DNA of 18,871 nucleotides from JADCCX01 sp031431475. Lineage in GTDB: Bacteria; Pseudomonadota; Alphaproteobacteria; Rhizobiales; Beijerinckiaceae. The notes under the pieces are model-generated. The model searched no databases, was not told the DNA's origin, and was given only the letters and a program-made list of their open reading frames with translations. The stretch covers positions 1 to 18,871 of the forward strand of contig JANPDL010000017.1 of assembly GCA_031431475.1 (NCBI GenBank). The letters are read 5' to 3'. Below are positions 15,052 through 18,871 of the stretch, piece after piece (within the stretch, counting starts at the first letter, position 1; the number at the start of each line of letters is the position of its first letter). The translations under genes were made by a program, and so were the position numbers.

Positions 15052-15422
15052 CCGCGATAAACCTCGCGGCCTTCATCCACGATCCTCTTGACGAATGACG
15101 TTGGCAGTTTTTGGCCGACGGCAAAGAGCTCAGCGTCGCATGGAACTACGTCACAACCGACGCCGGTGGTCCGTATGGGTTGATATACTTCCTCGTAGCC
15201 GTCGGATTCGTCATCTCCAAACCAGTGCCCTTCCTTCGCCACCACCAGCAAATCAAAATCACTGTCCGGCCTGTGTGTGCCCCTCGCGCGGCTGCCGAAT
15301 AGCCAGATCGCCTGCGGATCAAGCTCAGCCACCAGACATGCCACGATAGCATCCAGCGCCGCCTGCTCATCGGCGTAGTTGCCGATGTTGGGGCGAGAGG
15401 GGGCGATTTGGCGCGAAGTCAT
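15048..15422 (-). CDS. MNT-type minimal nucleotidyltransferase
   Basis: A 124-residue nucleotidyltransferase-fold protein. The active-site pattern is complete: GSRARG (residues 43-48), then SDFD with D55 and D57, as in the G-S-x10-D-x-D motif of DNA polymerase beta-like minimal nucleotidyltransferases. Family members of MNT/HEPN pairs act as antitoxins (MntA), some by adding AMP to the HEPN partner. It is coupled by ATGA to the HEPN gene and starts 12 bases after orf105. The location within the suf operon is unusual. No strong ribosome binding site is visible before ATG 15422, which again suggests dependence on upstream translation. Confidence 0.85.
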   Translation of the reverse strand: MTSRQIAPSRPNIGNYADEQAALDAIVACLVAELDPQAIWLFGSRARGTHRPDSDFDLLVVAKEGHWFGDDESDGYEEVYQPIRTTGVGCDVVPCDAELFAVGQKLPTSFVKRIVDEGREVYRG

Positions 15423-15434
15423 ATTAGTGACCGA

Positions 15435-15752
15435 TCATTGGCCATAAGGGCAAAGCTTTTGATGTTTTAATCTCGCCAGAGATAGAACAAGAATGAAGTC
15501 TTCAATGTCACACCATTCTTTTTCAGCCATGTGGCGAATCCAGCCGTATTTTCCTTCTTCCTCCCACAGTCGTTTCGCTTCGATGTGGTAGGTTCCATCT
15601 CTACATTCGACACCATGGGCTGTAACCGCCCATTGCCTTCCTTCGTAAAAAACTGGCTCAGCTAGAGGCTCGCTTCGGAGCCGACCCGCCTCGATTGGAT
15701 CCGCTTTCGAGTGCGCTTCTAGGGCATGAACCACGTCTCTAAATCCACCCAT
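15435..15752 (-). CDS. Unknown 105-residue protein between sufB and the MNT gene
   Basis: I do not recognise this protein. It is 105 residues, soluble, rich in Trp, His and acidic residues, with a stretch FYEGRQWAVTAHGVECRDG followed by EAKRLWEEE and HMAEKEWCDIEDF. No signal peptide or membrane segment is visible. ATG 15752 overlaps the sufB stop (TGATG), so it should be translated by coupling to sufB; a GTG directly before it is an alternative start. With the MNT and HEPN genes it makes a three-gene block separating sufB from sufC. It may be a third component of that module or a passenger carried in with it. Confidence 0.7.
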   Translation of the reverse strand: MGGFRDVVHALEAHSKADPIEAGRLRSEPLAEPVFYEGRQWAVTAHGVECRDGTYHIEAKRLWEEEGKYGWIRHMAEKEWCDIEDFILVLSLARLKHQKLCPYGQ

Positions 15753-17227
15753 CACCCCACGCTCCCCTCAAGCGAGATCGAGATCAGCTTCTGCGCCTCG
15801 ACCGCAAATTCCATCGGCAGATGCTGCAGCACCTCCTTCACGAATCCGTTGACCACAAGCGCAACGGCGTCTTCCTTGGAAAGCCCGCGCTGCATGCAAT
15901 AGAACAATTGGTCCTCGGCGATCTTCGATGTCGTCGCCTCGTGCTCCACGACAGCCGAATTGTTGTTGCTCTCGATATAGGGGATCGTGTGAGCGCCGCA
16001 GTTCTCGCCGATCAGCAGGGAGTCGCAGTTGGTAAAATTGCGCGCGCCCTTGGCTTTGCGGTGCATCGAGACCTGGCCGCGATAGGTCGAGTCGGATTTG
16101 CCTGCCGATATGCCCTTGGCGATGATCTTCGAGCGGGTGTTCTTGCCCAGATGGATCATCTTGGTGCCGCTATCCACCTGCTGGCGACCGTTGGAAACGG
16201 CGATTGAGTAGAATTCGCCCGAGCTCTCGTCGCCGCGCAGGATGCAGCTTGGATATTTCCAGGTGATGGCGGAGCCTGTTTCCACCTGCGTCCAGCTGAT
16301 CTTCGAGCGGTCGCCCCGGCAATCGCCACGCTTGGTGACGAAATTGTAGATGCCGCCCTTGCCCTCGCTGTCGCCGGGATACCAGTTCTGCACGGTCGAA
16401 TATTTGATCTCGGCGTCGTCCAAAGTGACAAGTTCAACAACCGCCGCATGCAACTGATTCTCATCACGTTTCGGCGCTGTGCAGCCCTCAAGATAGCTGA
16501 CGTAGGAGCCCTTATCCGCGATGATCAGCGTGCGCTCGAACTGGCCGGTGTTCTGCTCGTTGATCCTGAAATACGTCGACAATTCCATGGGGCAACGCAC
16601 GCCCGGCGGGATGTAGACGAACGATCCATCGGAGAAGACCGCCGAGTTGAGCGTTGCGAAGTAGTTGTCGGTCGTCGGCACCACCGTGCCGAGGTACTTG
16701 CGCACCAGTTCCGGATGCTCCTTAATCGCCTCGGAGATCGGGCAGAAGATGACACCTGATTTGGCCAGTTCATCCTTGAACGTGGTGATCACTGACACGC
16801 TGTCGAAGACGAAATCCACAGCGACGCGGTTTGCGGGCGCAACACCTGCCAGGATTTCCTGCTCGCTCTGCGAAATACCAAGCTTGTTGTAGGTCTTCAA
16901 CAGTTCCGGATCGACCTCGGCCAATGATTTCGGCCCATCGTTCGCGCCCTTGGGTGCAGCGTAATAATGAAGCGCCTGATAATCGATCTTCGGATAATTC
17001 ACGCGCGACCACGTGGGATCGCGCATGGTCAGCCAGCGGCGATAGGCATCCAGACGCCATTCAGTCATCCACTCCGGCTCGCCCTTCTTAGCCGATATGA
17101 ACCGCACGATGTCCTCGTTCAGGCCCATGGGGGCAAGATCGGACTCGATGTCGGTCACAAAGCCGTACTTGTATTGGTCAACGTCGATCAGTTTGACCTG
17201 ATCTACGGTTTCCTGAACCGCTGCCAT
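15752..17227 (-). CDS. sufB: SufB, Fe-S cluster scaffold subunit
   Basis: A 491-residue SufB, the usual length. Conserved family blocks are all present: SDGSFVYIPPGVRCPMELS, GSYVSYLEGCTAPKRDENQ, NFVTKRG, YPSCILRGDESSGEFYSIA, GKNTRSKIIAKGISAG, and NFTNCDSLLIGENCGAHT. C401 in the last block aligns with the cysteine of E. coli SufB needed for cluster assembly on the SufB-SufD heterodimer, as far as I can judge without an alignment. GGAGAG is five bases before the ATG. A strong hairpin lies 17 bases upstream, in the 92-base gap after sufS2. It overlaps orf105 by one base at TGATG. Confidence 0.96.
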   Translation of the reverse strand: MAAVQETVDQVKLIDVDQYKYGFVTDIESDLAPMGLNEDIVRFISAKKGEPEWMTEWRLDAYRRWLTMRDPTWSRVNYPKIDYQALHYYAAPKGANDGPKSLAEVDPELLKTYNKLGISQSEQEILAGVAPANRVAVDFVFDSVSVITTFKDELAKSGVIFCPISEAIKEHPELVRKYLGTVVPTTDNYFATLNSAVFSDGSFVYIPPGVRCPMELSTYFRINEQNTGQFERTLIIADKGSYVSYLEGCTAPKRDENQLHAAVVELVTLDDAEIKYSTVQNWYPGDSEGKGGIYNFVTKRGDCRGDRSKISWTQVETGSAITWKYPSCILRGDESSGEFYSIAVSNGRQQVDSGTKMIHLGKNTRSKIIAKGISAGKSDSTYRGQVSMHRKAKGARNFTNCDSLLIGENCGAHTIPYIESNNNSAVVEHEATTSKIAEDQLFYCMQRGLSKEDAVALVVNGFVKEVLQHLPMEFAVEAQKLISISLEGSVG

Positions 17228-17244
17228 TCTCTTCTCTCCGTCAT

Positions 17245-17265
17245 CTCCCGGTTCAAGGCCGGGAG
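17245..17265 (-). promoter_or_regulatory. Leader hairpin upstream of sufB
   Basis: In the - strand RNA, CUCCCGG and CCGGGAG form a perfect seven-pair GC-rich stem around a seven-base loop CCUUGAA, ending 17 bases before the sufB start and just upstream of its ribosome binding site. There is no following T-run, so it is not an ordinary terminator. It could mark an mRNA processing or stability point between sufS2 and sufB, or a binding site for an RNA-binding regulator. The loop recurs before sufA. Confidence 0.5.
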
Positions 17266-17319
17266 GTGCTTTGCTCTATCCTGTTCACGCGCGGCGCGCC
17301 TGAACGGATTGAAATTGTT

Positions 17320-18507
17320 CTAAGCCGCGATCTCTTGCCGCTGGGCGGCCGTTTTCGCAACATGCGTAAAGACCGCTATGGTCTTGTCGATATCGACTTG
17401 TGTCGTGGTCCAGCCCAGCGAGAAGCGCAATGCGCTCTCCGCCAGTTCCCGCGAGATACCCATGGCGTCCAGCACATGCGAGCGCTTGACCTTGCCTGAT
17501 GAGCAGGCGGAACCGGAAGAAACAGCGACGCCGCCGAGATCAAGGGCGATTACAGCGATTTCGGATTTCAGGCCAGGCACGCCGATGTTCAGTGTGTTCG
17601 GCAGGCGAGGGGCATTTTCGCCGAAAACCGTGAGATCGGGTCGAATGGTGCGGAAACCGTGGAGCAAACGTTCCCGAAGAGCCGTTATTCTATCCGCTTC
17701 GCACCTGATATGGGCAATAGCCTCTGCCGCCGCAATACCCATTGCCACAATCCCGGCCACATTCTCCGTTCCTGACCTGCGGCGCATTTCTTGCCCGCCG
17801 CCGGACAGCAGAGGCTGCTGGATCTGCAGCGTATCGCCGTTGAGGATAATTGCACCCACACCCTTGGGACCGCCGAACTTGTGTGCGGAAACAACGATGG
17901 CATCGGCATTAAGATCAGCCAGATCGACCGGAATTTTACCGAAGGACGCCACGGCATCGCAAACCATGAGCGCGCCGAAGCGATCAGTGAGTTGGGAAAC
18001 CGCGCGCACTGGCTGAACAACGCCGGTTTCGCTGTTGGCAAGTTGTACCGCTACGGTGACAGGCGCGAAGCCGCTGGCATCAGCCAGTTCCATCAGCCGC
18101 TGCTCCAGATGCGCCAGAACAATCAGCCCATCGCCATCAACAGGAATAGTTTCGATCTGATCCAGCGCAAAGCCGCCACCGACCAGTACTGCACTGTGCT
18201 CTGTCGCCAGCACCAGCAACCGGTTCGTCTGCCTAGCTCCGGAATGTGACATTATAGCCGGGGAGGGGCGAAGCAACGTGTTGAGTGCTTCTGTCGCGCC
18301 AGATGTGAAGATCACACTCTTTGCCTCACCGCTGACAGCAGAAGCGATCTGAGCCCGCGCCTTGTCCATCGCGACCCTCGCCGCGCGGCCTTCGGCATGG
18401 ATCGACGAAGGATTGCCAACGAGAGACAGCGCGTGCGTCATCGCCTCCGCTGCTGCGGGCCGCAGCGGCGTCGTGGCGTTGTGATCGAGATAGGCGCGTT
18501 CGCCCAT
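17320..18507 (-). CDS. sufS2: Class I (IscS/NifS-like) cysteine desulfurase, first gene of the suf operon
   Basis: A 395-residue PLP cysteine desulfurase. DHNATTPLRP at the start, ATEHSAVL, the Schiff-base K210 in VSAHKFGGPKGVGAI and the catalytic C335 in SSGSACSSGKVKRSHVL mark the class I (IscS/NifS) group, distinct from the class II SufS in the same operon. A group I desulfurase as first gene (called sufS2) is the known arrangement in rhizobial suf operons. It probably supplies sulfur for cluster assembly or other thio-transfer. The ATG has only a weak AAGGTGAG upstream. It heads the operon; the divergent regulatory region is to its right and a 92-base gap with a hairpin separates it from sufB. 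Confidence 0.9.
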   Translation of the reverse strand: MGERAYLDHNATTPLRPAAAEAMTHALSLVGNPSSIHAEGRAARVAMDKARAQIASAVSGEAKSVIFTSGATEALNTLLRPSPAIMSHSGARQTNRLLVLATEHSAVLVGGGFALDQIETIPVDGDGLIVLAHLEQRLMELADASGFAPVTVAVQLANSETGVVQPVRAVSQLTDRFGALMVCDAVASFGKIPVDLADLNADAIVVSAHKFGGPKGVGAIILNGDTLQIQQPLLSGGGQEMRRRSGTENVAGIVAMGIAAAEAIAHIRCEADRITALRERLLHGFRTIRPDLTVFGENAPRLPNTLNIGVPGLKSEIAVIALDLGGVAVSSGSACSSGKVKRSHVLDAMGISRELAESALRFSLGWTTTQVDIDKTIAVFTHVAKTAAQRQEIAA

Positions 18508-18737
18508 ATCTCACCTTGCTCCGGCCTAATCGCGAGAAAACCTCACGAAATGCTTGAAATTGCCATAGCGACCCGTGCTATAGCGAGCCGCGACAAGGTT
18601 CAGTGCTGAACAAGATGAATGTTCTTATTCTGTTCTGAACCTAGAATAGTTCTAACAGTGTGCATGTAAGGCGCGCAGCCCGATCAAGTCAAGGCTGGCA
18701 CCAAGCATCCGCGACATCCCGGACAAGCGAGAAACGA
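18508..18737. promoter_or_regulatory. Divergent regulatory region between sufS2 and the hydrolase gene
   Basis: A 230-base region that must drive the suf operon leftwards. It contains six GTTC/GAAC tetramers within 55 bases (18598-18652), arranged as GTTCAG-TG-CTGAAC (18598-18611), GTTC-N7-GTTC (18621-18635) and TAGAA-TAG-TTCTA (18642-18654). Nearer to sufS2 there is also ATAGCG twice, 15 bases apart (18565-18570, 18580-18585). I could not assign a convincing -35/-10 pair. I found no TGA-N9-TCA (RirA-type) site. Confidence 0.55.
18642..18654. promoter_or_regulatory. Irr/ICE-like palindrome TAGAA-N3-TTCTA
   Basis: Perfect five-base arms around three bases, about 135-147 bases upstream of sufS2. 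It resembles the iron control element (TTAGAA-N3-TTCTAA type) bound by Irr in rhizobia, lacking one outer pair. Irr and RirA control suf operons in this order, so the location is sensible, though the distance is on the long side. The match is by eye only. Confidence 0.4.
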
Positions 18738-18871
18738 ATGCCAGAGGTTATTTTCAACGGTCCCGAAGGCAGGCTTGAGGGCCGCTACCAGATGTCGAAG
18801 AAGCGCAGTGCGCCCATAGCGCTGCTGCTGCATCCACATCCGCAGTTCGGCGGCACCATGAACAACCAGAT
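18738..18871 (+). CDS. 5' part of an alpha/beta hydrolase
   Basis: Gene cut by the right edge; 44 codons are visible from ATG 18738. The start MPEVIFNGPEGRLEGRY followed by APIALLLHPHPQFGGTMNN matches cytoplasmic alpha/beta hydrolases of the COG2945 type, where HPHPxFGGTMxN lies before the nucleophile elbow. The catalytic Ser, Asp and His would be beyond the window. The ribosome binding site is weak. It is divergent from the suf operon and shares its upstream region; any functional link is unknown. Confidence 0.8.
   Translation, partial: MPEVIFNGPEGRLEGRYQMSKKRSAPIALLLHPHPQFGGTMNNQ

Noticed and set aside
18607..18640. RirA-type iron-responsive site (TGA-N9-TCA) upstream of sufS2
   Set aside because: I checked each TGA in the region and none has TCA at the right spacing.

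Overview
The window looks like chromosomal DNA of an alphaproteobacterium of the order Hyphomicrobiales (Rhizobiales), plausibly near Brucella/Ochrobactrum or Phyllobacterium. The main reason is the suf operon order sufS2-sufB-sufC-sufD-sufS-sufT(X)-sufA, which is the rhizobial arrangement. TRAP transporters and moderately high GC with alphaproteobacterial-looking proteins agree with this. The genus assignment is an inference.

Layout. Positions 1-142 hold the 3' tail of a + strand gene, probably a GH77 4-alpha-glucanotransferase. Convergent to it is a 609-residue RTX protein (TIGR03118 domain plus about 12 calcium-binding nonapeptides) with an AT-rich upstream region. A gene-free stretch of about 480 bases (2021-2499) carries two palindromes and leads to a taurine--pyruvate aminotransferase-like gene (tpa). 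Tpa converges on a TRAP transporter that reads leftwards as dctP, dctQ, dctM. Upstream of dctP on the same strand is a zeta-class GST (maleylacetoacetate isomerase type). Divergent from that gene is a two-gene unit, a 561-residue FAD monooxygenase followed by a 62-residue DUF2783 protein. The sizes and pairing match 3-hydroxyphenylacetate 6-hydroxylase MhaAB, so this part probably feeds the homogentisate pathway. A tRNA-Arg(ACG) follows.

From 18507 down to 10069 nearly everything is on the - strand and forms the SUF iron-sulfur cluster assembly operon: sufS2, sufB, [orf105, MNT nucleotidyltransferase, HEPN protein], sufC, sufD, sufS, sufT, sufA, then a TfoX-like gene. Two things are abnormal. 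A three-gene MNT/HEPN module sits between sufB and sufC, joined to its neighbours by overlapping stop/start codons. And sufC carries an in-frame TAG inside its ABC signature motif (SGGVN-stop instead of SGGEKK), although both halves are otherwise well conserved. Apart from these, every suf gene looks intact. At the right edge a divergent alpha/beta hydrolase starts; the 230-base region between it and sufS2 is dense in GTTC/GAAC half-sites, with an Irr-like palindrome and a LexA-like GTTC-N7-GTTC.

How it works together: SufS2 and SufS supply sulfur, SufB-SufC-SufD should form the ATP-driven scaffold, and SufA and SufT deliver clusters. Whether the cell can do this with the sufC shown here is the main open question. 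No CRISPR array, insertion sequence, phage gene or rRNA was seen.
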